In this document: positions 32,367 through 40,241 of the stretch, piece by piece
Numbering within the stretch: position 1 is the first letter of the stretch
How the letters are laid out: every line of letters starts with the position of its first letter
DNA from: Bacteroidales bacterium
Lineage (GTDB): Bacteria; Bacteroidota; Bacteroidia; Bacteroidales; Marinilabiliaceae
DNA length: 44,065 bases
Direction: 5' to 3'
Assembly: GCA_024401365.1 (NCBI GenBank)
Contig: JAKSLE010000019.1
Coordinates: 1-44,065 of the forward strand
The notes under the pieces: generated by a model
The model's database searches: none
Told to the model about the DNA's origin: nothing
Seen by the model: the letters and a program-made list of their open reading frames with translations, nothing else
Translations under genes and position numbers: made by a program

Positions 32367-32405
32367 TGTGCCGAGATTTTAGAGTCAGTACAATTTTGTT
32401 GCTTG

Positions 32406-32492
32406 TTACCTTGGTTTTGTTACAACAATGGAGGTATTTTTACCTTGGTTTTGTTACAATAATGGCGATATTTTACCTTGGTTTTGTTACAA
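32406..32492. repeat. Three tandem 33-34-bp repeats upstream of ATPase copy 2
   Basis: TTACCTTGGTTTTGTTACAA begins at 32406, 32440 and 32473 (periods 34 and 33). Each copy carries ACCTTGG in the same orientation as the gene. The array ends 17 bp before the -33 element. Confidence 0.93.
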
Positions 32493-32508
32493 ATGTGTCG
32501 GTAATAAT

Positions 32509-32539
32509 TTGTGTATCACGATGTTATTGTATACCTTTG
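32509..32539 (+). promoter_or_regulatory. Promoter for ATPase copy 2
   Basis: TTG (32509-32511), 20 bp, TACCTTTG (32532-32539). The transcript would begin about 18 bases before the ATG at 32564. Confidence 0.72.
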
Positions 32540-32563
32540 CTACAGTAATCAATACAGACTATC

Positions 32564-33958
32564 ATGTTTGAACGGACAGCATTGGCATGGCTACGGACGT
32601 GGCGCGACAAAAAGAATCGTAAGCCGCTAATAATAAGGGGAGCAAGACAAGTGGGTAAGACTTCGCTCGTCGATGTCTTTGCCAAGGAATTTGACTGCTA
32701 TCTAAAATTCAACCTTGATGTGATTGAAGATCTCAAACTTTTTGAGAAGGAATTGCCAATCAAAGAACTATACTCGCTCCTGTTGGCTATCAGAGGCAGA
32801 GCGAAGAGTCAGGGTCAGACTCTAGTATTCATTGATGAGATACAAAATTCGCCTGTAGCCATCAAGATGCTCAGGTATTTCCGCGAGGAACTTCCTGATG
32901 TATATGTCGTAGCGGCAGGCTCATTGCTGGAGAGTATGCTCGACCAGAACAAGCAGATTAGTTTTCCTGTTGGCAGAGTAGAATATATGGCGCTTCGCCC
33001 ATGTACATTTTACGAATTCCTTGGGGCGATAAACGAGAAGGGACTACAGAATCTGCTTGACGAAGGTTCCGTACCTGAGCCATTACACGAAAGAATGCTC
33101 TCTTTATTCAACAAATACTCACTTGTGGGAGGCATGCCTCAGGCTGTCGCTGAATATGCAGAATCAGAGGACGTCATTGCATTAAGTTCGACATATCAGT
33201 CACTCGTAGCCGGATATATGGATGATGTTGAGAAATATACCAAATCAGACACATTGCGCAATGTTATCCGACATATTATCACCAGCGGCTGGAGTTATGC
33301 GGACGAACAGATAAGTTTCGATCATTTTGCGTCATCCAACTACAAGAGTAGAGAGATGGGCGAGGCCATGCGGACGCTGCAGAAGACGATGTTGCTCGAG
33401 CTGGTATATCCTACCACCCAGACCAGCCTGCCGATCATACCAGACATGAAGAAACGTCCTCGACTGATGTGGATAGACACGGGACTGGTCAACTATGCAG
33501 CAGGGGTGCAGTCGGAACTATATGCAGTAGAAGACCTCAACGATGCTTGGAGGGGTAAGGTTGCCGAACACATTGTGGGGCAGGAGCTGTTGGGGCAGAG
33601 TAACGAGTTTCTTGACAGAAGAGCCTTTTGGGTACGAGACTCCAAGAATTCTGCAGCCGAGCTGGACTATCTGTATAACAGCAGACAGTTTGGTCTGGTA
33701 CCTATAGAAGTAAAGACTGGCAGCAATGCCCATTTGAAGTCACTTCAGGAATTCATGTTCGACTCGCCATGCAAATATGCCATTCGTTTCTGGAATAAGC
33801 CAATGCGCACTGATGCTGTACATATTGAGAAGAAGGATAGAGAGGGCAACGTTGTCAAGAGTAAGAATTATACCTTGTACAGCCTTCCGTATTATTATGC
33901 CGGTCAGATAGAAAAGATGTTGGCAAAGATGGACAAGGACTTTCCCACCGCACCGTAG
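32564..33958 (+). CDS. AAA ATPase with DUF4143 domain (copy 2)
   Basis: A 464-residue cytosolic protein. Walker A is LIIRGARQVGKTSLVDVF (about 22-39) and Walker B is TLVFIDEIQNSP. VAAGSLLESML and VGRVEYMALRPCTFYEFL form the rest of the AAA_14 core. YSLVGGMPQAVAEYAES leads into DUF4143 and the C-terminus has AAELDYLYNS and LVPIEVKTGS (D...E-x-K, nuclease-like). Same architecture as the gene at 28863-30215, but the sequences differ widely, so this is not a recent duplicate. Its stop codon overlaps a 22-bp palindrome. The function is unknown; roles as toxin, mobile-element or stress ATPases have been suggested for the family. Confidence 0.92.
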   Translation: MFERTALAWLRTWRDKKNRKPLIIRGARQVGKTSLVDVFAKEFDCYLKFNLDVIEDLKLFEKELPIKELYSLLLAIRGRAKSQGQTLVFIDEIQNSPVAIKMLRYFREELPDVYVVAAGSLLESMLDQNKQISFPVGRVEYMALRPCTFYEFLGAINEKGLQNLLDEGSVPEPLHERMLSLFNKYSLVGGMPQAVAEYAESEDVIALSSTYQSLVAGYMDDVEKYTKSDTLRNVIRHIITSGWSYADEQISFDHFASSNYKSREMGEAMRTLQKTMLLELVYPTTQTSLPIIPDMKKRPRLMWIDTGLVNYAAGVQSELYAVEDLNDAWRGKVAEHIVGQELLGQSNEFLDRRAFWVRDSKNSAAELDYLYNSRQFGLVPIEVKTGSNAHLKSLQEFMFDSPCKYAIRFWNKPMRTDAVHIEKKDREGNVVKSKNYTLYSLPYYYAGQIEKMLAKMDKDFPTAP

Positions 33959-33979
33959 AGACGTAGCGTGCTACGTCTC
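33958..33979. repeat. 22-bp palindrome overlapping the ATPase stop codon
   Basis: GAGACGTAGC-GT-GCTACGTCTC. The first G is the last base of the TAG stop. It resembles the palindrome at 18062-18081 and could act as a weak terminator or a REP-like element; no T-run follows. Confidence 0.75.
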
Positions 33980-33993
33980 AAACCCCGTCACCA

Positions 33994-34043
33994 CCCCCCA
34001 CCGTCACCGCCAAAAACAATGTCGTTCGTCAAAAAAATATGCA
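33994..34043. repeat. 50-bp dispersed repeat, right copy
   Basis: Identical to 30666-30715. Here only one GTTCGTCAAA box remains; the second box position reads CCTATCAAGA. It lies upstream of the HIRAN gene. Confidence 0.92.
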
Positions 34044-34099
34044 CCTATCAAGAGCAAAAAAAAATCACACATAGGTAAACGTTTGGCACAGGTGGTCGA

Positions 34100-34107
34100 T
34101 AATTTTG
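34100..34107 (+). promoter_or_regulatory. -7 box for the HIRAN gene
   Basis: TAATTTTG matches TAnnTTTG and lies 28 bp before the ATG at 34136. No TTG at 19-21 bp was found. Confidence 0.45.
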
Positions 34108-34135
34108 CTTTCACAAACCAATAAACAACACTGTT

Positions 34136-34468
34136 ATGAGAAAGTATTTTGACCAGATGAGGATTGCGGGAGTGCAGTACCATGAGGCACTATTCTGCAG
34201 AGAAGAGCTTAAGGCTGGACGTAAGCTCCGTATGGTGCGCGACACCGAGAACAAGTACGATGCTGATGCTGTGGCGCTCTACTGTGGAGAGTATTTGGTG
34301 GGTTATATTCCACGCACAGAGAACAGCGAACTGGCATTGTTCCTGGATCAGGGATGGGGCGATCTGTTTGAGGTATTCATCTTCCAGGTAGACGAGGATG
34401 CACACCCAGAGAATCAGTACTTGGTGAATATCTATCTGAGGGATAGGAAGGACATTGGGATGCTGTAG
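34136..34468 (+). CDS. Stand-alone HIRAN domain protein
   Basis: A 110-residue protein that is almost only a HIRAN domain: RIAGVQYHEALFCREELKAG, LRMVRDTENKYDADAVALYC and YLVGYIPRTENSELALFLDQ. HIRAN binds single-stranded 3' DNA ends in HLTF-type remodellers and is found alone in many bacteria, where it is thought to sense damaged or stalled DNA. It ends 2 bp before the convergent NlpC-Nth gene, whose C-terminal half is a DNA repair enzyme; the closeness may be chance. The leader carries a copy of the 50-bp repeat. Confidence 0.85.
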   Translation: MRKYFDQMRIAGVQYHEALFCREELKAGRKLRMVRDTENKYDADAVALYCGEYLVGYIPRTENSELALFLDQGWGDLFEVFIFQVDEDAHPENQYLVNIYLRDRKDIGML

Positions 34469-34470
34469 TA

Positions 34471-35856
34471 TTATATCCTCCCCTGGCAGCACTCAGAAAG
34501 AGGGCACTCCGGGCATTTAGGATTGCGGGCGGTGCAGGTGTAGCGACCGTGGAGCAGGAGCCAGTGGTGGGCTGTGGAGAGCAAGTGCGACGGGAAGAGA
34601 TCTCTGAGTTGCGTCTCCGTATCGTGAGGAGTATGAGAATCCTTGGACAAAGCCAGTCGGCGTGACACACGATAGACATGAGTATCAACCGGCATAGCGG
34701 CAGCATTGAAGGCTACCGCCATGACGACATTGGCTGTCTTGCGACCCACACCAGGGAGAGACTGAAGTTGCTCCATGCTATCGGGCACTACCCCACCGAA
34801 ATCGGACACCAACTTACGAGACATCTGAGAGAGGTGCGCTGCCTTGCTATTAGGATAGCTGACAGACGATATATATTGGAGAATCTGTTGCTCTGTAGCC
34901 TGCGCCATAGCCTGAGCAGTAGGGAAAGCCTGGAAGAGGTGCGGCGTGACCATATTGACACGTTTATCGGTACATTGAGCCGAAAGCATGACCGCCACCA
35001 GGAGTTCGAAATTATTGCCGAAATGAAGCTCGCTCTCCGCCTTAGGCATTATCTGCTGGAATATATCTATAAATCGCTCTATATGCCTCTGTGGTCGACG
35101 AATGGACAAGAGGCGATGCGTGAGGAGTTGGCGTTCCTCATTATATATACCCTCGGAAGTCAGTCTATCGATACGCACCGAGCCACTGGCATGAATGATG
35201 GAATGGCTATTGATGCACAAACCCACATGAGTAACACGGTCGGATGAACCATGAGAAAAGAAAGCCAGATCGCCCTGCTGTATATCGTCGACTGAGTCAA
35301 CAAGTGTACCCATCTTAGCCTGTGCAGAGGCATTGCGAGGCAAGAAGATATTGAAAGCACGGCAGACGGTCTGTGTGAAGCCCGAGCAATCGATACCTCC
35401 TATGGTACGTCCGCCCCAGAGATAAGGCGTATTGAGGAACTGCGATGCAAGGTCGATGATACCGGTATGGGCTGTAGGACGTTCGGTGAGAACGAAATGG
35501 TGACCATTGAGCGAGAAGCTGTATGGAGCCTTATCGGTATCGAGAGGGAGGCGACTACCCATGGGAAGGTAGACGAACGACGAGCCATCGACCTGAGCCT
35601 TAATGAACGGCACGGAAACTACCGTCATAGGAGCTGCGCCTGTGAAGCGGTCGACCTCCGTCTGAGAGATATCTGCTACCAGTTTGGCATCGATATAGCC
35701 CGTATAATCGTCGAGCAATGTACGTACATGAGCCCATCGACCCTCCACACCAAGGAGTTCGTATGGTTCACCGAAAAGTATCTGGGTTCCCATCTCAGCC
35801 GACTCGGCTGGGTTTTCTCTGAGGGGGATATAGGGGTATGTACTGATGGAGATCAT
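34471..35856 (-). CDS. nth: Fusion of NlpC/P60 (C40) peptidase and endonuclease III
   Basis: One continuous 461-codon frame. Residues 1-255: SH3-like segments, then an NlpC/P60 cysteine peptidase with GGIDCSGFTQ (Cys157), RVTHVGLCI (His210) and IIHASG (His223), normally a periplasmic cell-wall enzyme. Residues about 256-461: endonuclease III, with LLVAVMLSAQCTDKRVN, helix-hairpin-helix LQSLPGVGRKTANVV (catalytic Lys373), VDTHVYRVSRRL (Asp391) and a 4Fe-4S cluster C-x6-C-x2-C-x5-C (Cys441, 448, 451, 457). All catalytic residues are kept in both halves. No signal peptide is visible. The junction IRRPQRHIERFIDIF has no Met, so nth has no start of its own. Most likely arose by loss of a stop codon between adjacent genes. 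Confidence 0.9.
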   Translation of the reverse strand: MISISTYPYIPLRENPAESAEMGTQILFGEPYELLGVEGRWAHVRTLLDDYTGYIDAKLVADISQTEVDRFTGAAPMTVVSVPFIKAQVDGSSFVYLPMGSRLPLDTDKAPYSFSLNGHHFVLTERPTAHTGIIDLASQFLNTPYLWGGRTIGGIDCSGFTQTVCRAFNIFLPRNASAQAKMGTLVDSVDDIQQGDLAFFSHGSSDRVTHVGLCINSHSIIHASGSVRIDRLTSEGIYNEERQLLTHRLLSIRRPQRHIERFIDIFQQIMPKAESELHFGNNFELLVAVMLSAQCTDKRVNMVTPHLFQAFPTAQAMAQATEQQILQYISSVSYPNSKAAHLSQMSRKLVSDFGGVVPDSMEQLQSLPGVGRKTANVVMAVAFNAAAMPVDTHVYRVSRRLALSKDSHTPHDTETQLRDLFPSHLLSTAHHWLLLHGRYTCTARNPKCPECPLSECCQGRI

Positions 35857-36002
35857 TGGTTGTTTCTGTAATTGCTTGGTTGTTCCGCACTTATAAGAGT
35901 ACTGCCGGTTTCGTATGGGACACTATCGTGGTACATTGTTTCTGGTGCAACATCGATGTTTCCATTATCCCATGTCACTATTCCATGATTGTTCTAATGG
36001 GA

Positions 36003-36010
36003 CAAATATA
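36003..36010 (-). promoter_or_regulatory. -7 box upstream of the NlpC-Nth gene
   Basis: TATATTTG on the minus strand just after the queH stop. It would give a leader of about 140 bases before the start at 35856. No properly spaced TTG. Confidence 0.45.
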
Positions 36011-36014
36011 GTAA

Positions 36015-36596
36015 TTATTCCGTTTTTCTCATTGAGTATTCGCAACCGCAGTACAACTGGTTGTAGAACGCACCCTCTTTGAGGAGCTGTACTCTGCGTT
36101 CAGAGAGACCACCCTTGCGCCAATTCTGAGTCCAGAAGAGAGACTGATTATTGACCTGAGACTGAGCATAGAGAGCTGCAGACTCGATCTGTTTGATATC
36201 CTTCCAACGGGAAGAAGCCAAAGTGGTAGTAAAGAAAGGCACGCCACGGTCTGCTGCCAACTGTGCAGTAGACAAGAGACGCATTTGGAAGCACTTGAGG
36301 CAGCGAGAGCCTCGCTCAGGCTCCGACTCCAACCCGTGGACACAAGAAAGCCATGAATCGTGATTGTAATCGCCATCGATCCACTCAACACCGAGAGCAT
36401 CGTTTTGGCGTTTAGACTCCTCCTTGCGGATGGTATATTCGCTAAGTGGGAATATATTGGGATTGAAGTAATATACGATGGGAGTAATGCCATTCTGGAG
36501 CATACACTCGAGGATAGCGCTACTACATGGAGCACAACAAGCGTGTAGGAGTACACGCTTGTCGGATGGGGAACCTGGCCACTGTAGTTGCAACAT
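36015..36596 (-). CDS. queH: Epoxyqueuosine reductase QueH
   Basis: Reduces epoxyqueuosine to queuosine in tRNA wobble positions; the QueH (DUF208) family is the non-cobalamin replacement for QueG. The start at 36596 (MLQLQWPGSP) gives 193 residues. LLHACCAPCSSA (Cys20, Cys21, Cys24), SRCLKCFQMRL and YCGCEYSM provide the cysteines that bind Fe-S and metal. FTTTLASSRWKDIKQI is also conserved. In-frame Mets further upstream lie inside ribBA and were not used. It is 13 bp downstream of ribBA on the same strand, so the two are probably co-transcribed. Confidence 0.92.
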   Translation of the reverse strand: MLQLQWPGSPSDKRVLLHACCAPCSSAILECMLQNGITPIVYYFNPNIFPLSEYTIRKEESKRQNDALGVEWIDGDYNHDSWLSCVHGLESEPERGSRCLKCFQMRLLSTAQLAADRGVPFFTTTLASSRWKDIKQIESAALYAQSQVNNQSLFWTQNWRKGGLSERRVQLLKEGAFYNQLYCGCEYSMRKTE

Positions 36597-36609
36597 AGTG
36601 GCGAAGGTA

Positions 36610-37818
36610 TTATAAGTTATGCAATGTATGTCCCATGCGAACCTTCTTGGTACGCAAGTAGTTGAGATTATACTGATTAGGAGTAACCTCAATAGGTACA
36701 TTCTCGACAATCTCCAAGCCATAAGCCTCGAGACCGACACGCTTGACAGGGTTGTTTGTCATGAGGCGAATATGCTCTATACCCAGTTCGCGCAGGATAG
36801 CTGCACCGATACCGTAGTCGCGTTCATCGGCATTGAATCCTAGGTGGATATTAGCATCAACAGTATCCATACCCTCCTCCTGGAGTTTGTAGGCCTGAAT
36901 CTTGGCCATCAGACCAATACCTCTACCCTCCTGATTGAGGTATACGACAGCGCCCTGACCAGCCTGATCGATAGTCTGCATAGCCTTATGGAGCTGCTCG
37001 CCACACTCGCAACGCTGAGAGCCGAATATATCGCCCGTCATACAAGACGAGTGCATACGTACGAGGACGTTATCGGAAGGCTTCCATTCTCCCTTGATGA
37101 GAGCCACATGTTCGAGCCCATTGCTCTTCTGACGGAAAGGTATGAGGCAGAATGTGCCGTACTCGGTAGGCAGAGAGACCTCTACACCACGTTCGATGAG
37201 CGACTCTTGCTTGAGTCGGTACGCTATAAGGTCGCGTATAGATATGATCTTGAAATTATTCTCCTGAGCTATCTGCTGGAGCTGCTCCATACGAGCCATT
37301 GTACCATCCTCGTTCATTATCTCGATGAGGGCGGCAGCTGGTTGGAGACCTGCCAAGCGAGCCAAGTCGACGGCAGCCTCGGTATGACCGGCACGTTTAA
37401 GGACGCCCTTATCCTGAGCGTAGAGCGGATTGATATGACCAGGGCGACCGAAAGTCTCGGGAGTAGAATTAGGGTCGGCAAGAGCCTGTATAGTAGCAGC
37501 GCGGTCGTGAGCCGACACGCCTGTGGTACATCCCTCTATTTTGTCGACTGAAACGGTGAAAGGAGTGCCAAGGATAGATGTATTGTCATCTACCATGTGT
37601 GCCAAGCCGAGCTCCTTGCATCGTGCTATAGATATAGGTGCGCATAGTACGCCACGGCCATTCTTGAGCATGAAGTTGACCTTCTCTGGCGTAATCTTCT
37701 CGGCGGCGATAACAAAATCGCCCTCATTTTCGCGGTCTTCATCATCGACTACGATGACAAATTTTCCCTCTTGAAAATCGGCGAGGGCAGCCTCTATGGA
37801 GTCTAATTTATATTGCAT
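36610..37818 (-). CDS. ribBA: Bifunctional riboflavin synthesis protein RibBA
   Basis: Two-domain enzyme starting both branches of riboflavin synthesis. Residues 1-200 are 3,4-dihydroxy-2-butanone-4-phosphate synthase ([39 protein letters not shown]). Residues 205-402 are GTP cyclohydrolase II ([20 protein letters not shown] with zinc Cys ligands, [49 protein letters not shown]). The start at 37818 gives 402 residues, normal for RibBA; an in-frame ATG at 37878 lies upstream of the -7 box. It is divergent from manA and followed by queH. Confidence 0.96.
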   Translation of the reverse strand: MQYKLDSIEAALADFQEGKFVIVVDDEDRENEGDFVIAAEKITPEKVNFMLKNGRGVLCAPISIARCKELGLAHMVDDNTSILGTPFTVSVDKIEGCTTGVSAHDRAATIQALADPNSTPETFGRPGHINPLYAQDKGVLKRAGHTEAAVDLARLAGLQPAAALIEIMNEDGTMARMEQLQQIAQENNFKIISIRDLIAYRLKQESLIERGVEVSLPTEYGTFCLIPFRQKSNGLEHVALIKGEWKPSDNVLVRMHSSCMTGDIFGSQRCECGEQLHKAMQTIDQAGQGAVVYLNQEGRGIGLMAKIQAYKLQEEGMDTVDANIHLGFNADERDYGIGAAILRELGIEHIRLMTNNPVKRVGLEAYGLEIVENVPIEVTPNQYNLNYLRTKKVRMGHTLHNL

Positions 37819-37844
37819 TATAGGCCCTTTTGGTATTTGGGGCA

Positions 37845-37852
37845 CAAAGATA
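37845..37852 (-). promoter_or_regulatory. -7 box for ribBA
   Basis: TATCTTTG on the minus strand, 27 bp before the start at 37818. It overlaps the divergent manA control region by spacing: the manA -7 box is only 35 bp away. Confidence 0.6.
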
Positions 37853-37886
37853 CACAAATCATTAGAGAAAATGAGCAAATAATCAC

Positions 37887-37894
37887 TATATTTG
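37887..37894 (+). promoter_or_regulatory. -7 box for manA
   Basis: TATATTTG, about 32 bp before the ATG at 37926. The corresponding -33 region lies within the ribBA promoter region, so the two genes have back-to-back promoters. Confidence 0.5.
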
Positions 37895-37925
37895 CCCTCA
37901 ATCGTGGTTTGCTAACGAGATATTG

Positions 37926-38981
37926 ATGAGCAGCAATAGCAATAAACTAGAGACTTTGTACCCTCTCCTGTTCGAGAACAACTTTCACGAATTGGTATGG
38001 GGAGGCAATAATATATGTCCGATGAAGGGATTACCCAAAGACGAGCGTCCGATAGGCGAAAGTTGGGAAGTGAGCGCCATACCCAACAAGGAGTCGATCG
38101 TGGCCAATGGCACTTTGCGTGGCATGACTTTGGCAGAGGTGACCAATATGTATGGTCCCCTGCTTCTGGGCGAAAAGGTGTATGCCCGCTCAAAGGGAGA
38201 ATTTCCATTGCTCATAAAATTCATAGACGCCAAGCGCGACCTGTCGATACAAGTTCACCCAGACGACAAGATGGCCAAGGAGGTGCATGGCGGGCAAGGC
38301 AAAACCGAGATGTGGTATGTGATGGACGCTGAGCCAGGCGCTATACTATATGCCGGATTCAAGTCGCCCATATCCGAATACGAGTACCACAAGCGTGTAG
38401 AAGACGGCAGTATATGCGACGTGCTAGCTGAGCACGAGGTGAAGGTAGGCGATGTATTCTTCATCCCCTCGGGGCGCATTCATGCCATCTGCGGAGGTCT
38501 GATGATAGCCGAGATACAGCAGAGTTCGGACATTACATACAGGATATTCGACTACAACCGCCCCGGACTAGACGGCAAGCCAAGGCAGCTACACACCGAG
38601 CTAGCCGCCAAAGCTATCGACTATAAGGTATATGACGATTACAGAACACACTATGTGCGACAGATAAACAAGCCTGTGTGCATATCGGAGTGCGAATACT
38701 TCACTGTGAAGGTTCTGGAGGTGAGCAGAGCCTTTCATCGCAAGCTGTATAAATACGACTCGTTTGTAGTATATATGTGTCTGGAGGGCGATGCCGACAT
38801 AAAGATACGCTCTTGGGAGAAGTTTGACCGTTGGGCAGAGCCTGGCGTGACGACCGTGCATGTAAAGAAAGGCAACTCGTGTCTGATACCTGCCGGAGTG
38901 GCTGACTTCAACGTGATACCAAATAATGAAGACGGTGTAACCAAACTACTGGAAGTTTACGTAAACGGAAGAGATTTCTAA
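37926..38981 (+). CDS. manA: Mannose-6-phosphate isomerase, class I (small bacterial type)
   Basis: Interconverts fructose-6-phosphate and mannose-6-phosphate, feeding GDP-mannose and fucose synthesis. ATG at 37926 (a TTG one codon earlier is less likely) gives 351 residues. Zinc-binding and substrate motifs: SIQVHPDDKMAKE, GQGKTEMWYVMDAEPGA, FIPSGRIHAICGGLMIAEIQ and SSDITYRIFDYNR. It is followed 13 bp later by a sugar transferase, so in this organism it may serve surface glycan synthesis. Confidence 0.93.
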   Translation: MSSNSNKLETLYPLLFENNFHELVWGGNNICPMKGLPKDERPIGESWEVSAIPNKESIVANGTLRGMTLAEVTNMYGPLLLGEKVYARSKGEFPLLIKFIDAKRDLSIQVHPDDKMAKEVHGGQGKTEMWYVMDAEPGAILYAGFKSPISEYEYHKRVEDGSICDVLAEHEVKVGDVFFIPSGRIHAICGGLMIAEIQQSSDITYRIFDYNRPGLDGKPRQLHTELAAKAIDYKVYDDYRTHYVRQINKPVCISECEYFTVKVLEVSRAFHRKLYKYDSFVVYMCLEGDADIKIRSWEKFDRWAEPGVTTVHVKKGNSCLIPAGVADFNVIPNNEDGVTKLLEVYVNGRDF

Positions 38982-38994
38982 CTTTACGGTCTGA

Positions 38995-39603
38995 ATGTAT
39001 AGACACTTCTTCAAGCGTATTCTTGACTTCATACTGGCATTTCTGGCACTAAGCATTCTGCTTATTCCGCTAGCTGTTATTACCCTTTGGCTGAAAATAG
39101 CCAACAAAGGGGCTGGGGCATTCTTCACACAGGAGCGCCCCGGTCTGCATGGCCAATTGTTTCGCATAGTGAAGTTCAAGACCATGACCGACGAGAGAGA
39201 CGAAGAAGGCAATCTGCTGCCTGACGAGCAGAGGCTCACCAACGTAGGGCGTCTGGTACGCAGTCTGAGCATTGACGAGTTGCCTCAGCTATGGAATGTT
39301 CTGGTAGGCGACATGTCGCTGATAGGCCCGCGACCACTATTGGTTAAATATCTGCCGCTATACAATGAGCATCAGGCACGGCGACACGATGTACGTCCCG
39401 GCATTACCGGATGGGCACAAAGTCACGGTCGCAATGCCATATCGTGGACCGAAAAATTCAACTACGACGTATGGTACGTGGACCACTGCTCGCTGTGGAC
39501 CGACATAATGGTTATACTCTGCACAATAAGAGCTGTGGTACGTCGCGACGGCATCAACAACAACGAGTCCGCCACGATGTATGAATTTGATGGAACAAAT
39601 TGA
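38995..39603 (+). CDS. PglC-like initiating sugar transferase (mono-PGT)
   Basis: Inner-membrane phosphoglycosyl transferase, 202 residues. It transfers a sugar-1-phosphate to undecaprenyl phosphate to begin a glycan. N-terminal re-entrant membrane helix FILAFLALSILLIPLAVITL, then KFKTMTDERDEEG (catalytic DE region), SIDELPQLWNVLVGDMSLIG, GPRPLL and RHDVRPGITGWAQ, all hallmark motifs. Size and motifs fit the single-domain PglC group rather than the large WbaP group. The next gene is PglD-like, as in known Pgl loci. Confidence 0.92.
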   Translation: MYRHFFKRILDFILAFLALSILLIPLAVITLWLKIANKGAGAFFTQERPGLHGQLFRIVKFKTMTDERDEEGNLLPDEQRLTNVGRLVRSLSIDELPQLWNVLVGDMSLIGPRPLLVKYLPLYNEHQARRHDVRPGITGWAQSHGRNAISWTEKFNYDVWYVDHCSLWTDIMVILCTIRAVVRRDGINNNESATMYEFDGTN

Positions 39604-39641
39604 CCCCTGAGATAGTATAAATCGGTATTATACACAAAGAG

Positions 39642-40241
39642 ATGTATCTATACGGAGCAAGCGGACACGCTAAAGTCATAATGGACATATTGCGTGCCAA
39701 CAACATACAAGTAAAAGGGCTAGTGGATGACGACACTAAGTTGACCGAGCTATCGGGTCTGCCAGTGTGTCACGACGCCACTGGACTAAGTCCTATGATA
39801 GTGAGCATAGGCGACTGTAAGTTGCGCCGTATGGTGGTGGAGCGTCTATGTCACGAGAACACAGAGAAGCCCGTATTTCCCGTTGTAGCTCATCCTTCGG
39901 CCATAATATCGCCCACAGCAACGATAGGCGAAGGCTCAGTGGTAATGCAAGGGGCAATAATACAGACTGAGGCCAAGATAGGTAAGCACTGCATAATAAA
40001 CACCCGTGCCAGCATAGACCACGAATGTATGATAGAAGACTATGTACACGTAGCTCCGGGATGCACCTTCAGCGGCAATGTACATGTTGGCTCCGGCAGT
40101 TGGATTGGCATTGGCACTACCATAATACAAGGAGTGAAGATAGGCAAGAACTGCTTCATAGGTGCCGGGAGCGTGGTCACGACCGACATACCCGACGGAT
40201 GCAAGGCATATGGAGTACCTTGCAAAATCATTGACAAATGA
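39642..40241 (+). CDS. PglD/NeuD-like sugar O/N-acetyltransferase
   Basis: A 199-residue left-handed beta-helix acetyltransferase. The N-terminal Rossmann-like part YGASGHAKVIMDILRANNI binds the UDP-sugar. Hexapeptide repeats follow (SAIISPTATIGEGSVVMQGA, GKHCIINTRASIDHECMIED) with the catalytic His in SIDHE, and the CoA-binding end AGSVVTTDIPDGCKAYGVP. PglD makes UDP-diacetyl-bacillosamine; an aminotransferase (PglE) and dehydratase (PglF) are absent here and may lie elsewhere. The stop overlaps the next start by 4 bp. Confidence 0.9.
   Translation: MYLYGASGHAKVIMDILRANNIQVKGLVDDDTKLTELSGLPVCHDATGLSPMIVSIGDCKLRRMVVERLCHENTEKPVFPVVAHPSAIISPTATIGEGSVVMQGAIIQTEAKIGKHCIINTRASIDHECMIEDYVHVAPGCTFSGNVHVGSGSWIGIGTTIIQGVKIGKNCFIGAGSVVTTDIPDGCKAYGVPCKIIDK

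Noticed and set aside
32366-32548. 60-codon open frame rich in Val/Leu upstream of ATPase copy 2
   Set aside because: It is the translation of the non-coding 34-bp repeats and overlaps the promoter.
28863-33958. Insertion sequence or transposon ends
   Set aside because: No transposase, no terminal inverted repeats with target duplications were seen; the repeats present are tandem or dispersed short elements.
34678-35247. 189-codon plus-strand open frame opposite the NlpC-Nth gene
   Set aside because: It is antisense to catalytic motifs of endonuclease III and shows no domain of its own.
36597-36740. N-terminal extension of queH
   Set aside because: It lies inside ribBA and has no family similarity; the HACCAPC motif is normally close to the N-terminus.
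37819-37878. N-terminal extension of ribBA
   Set aside because: It runs through the promoter and precedes the conserved start [12 protein letters not shown].
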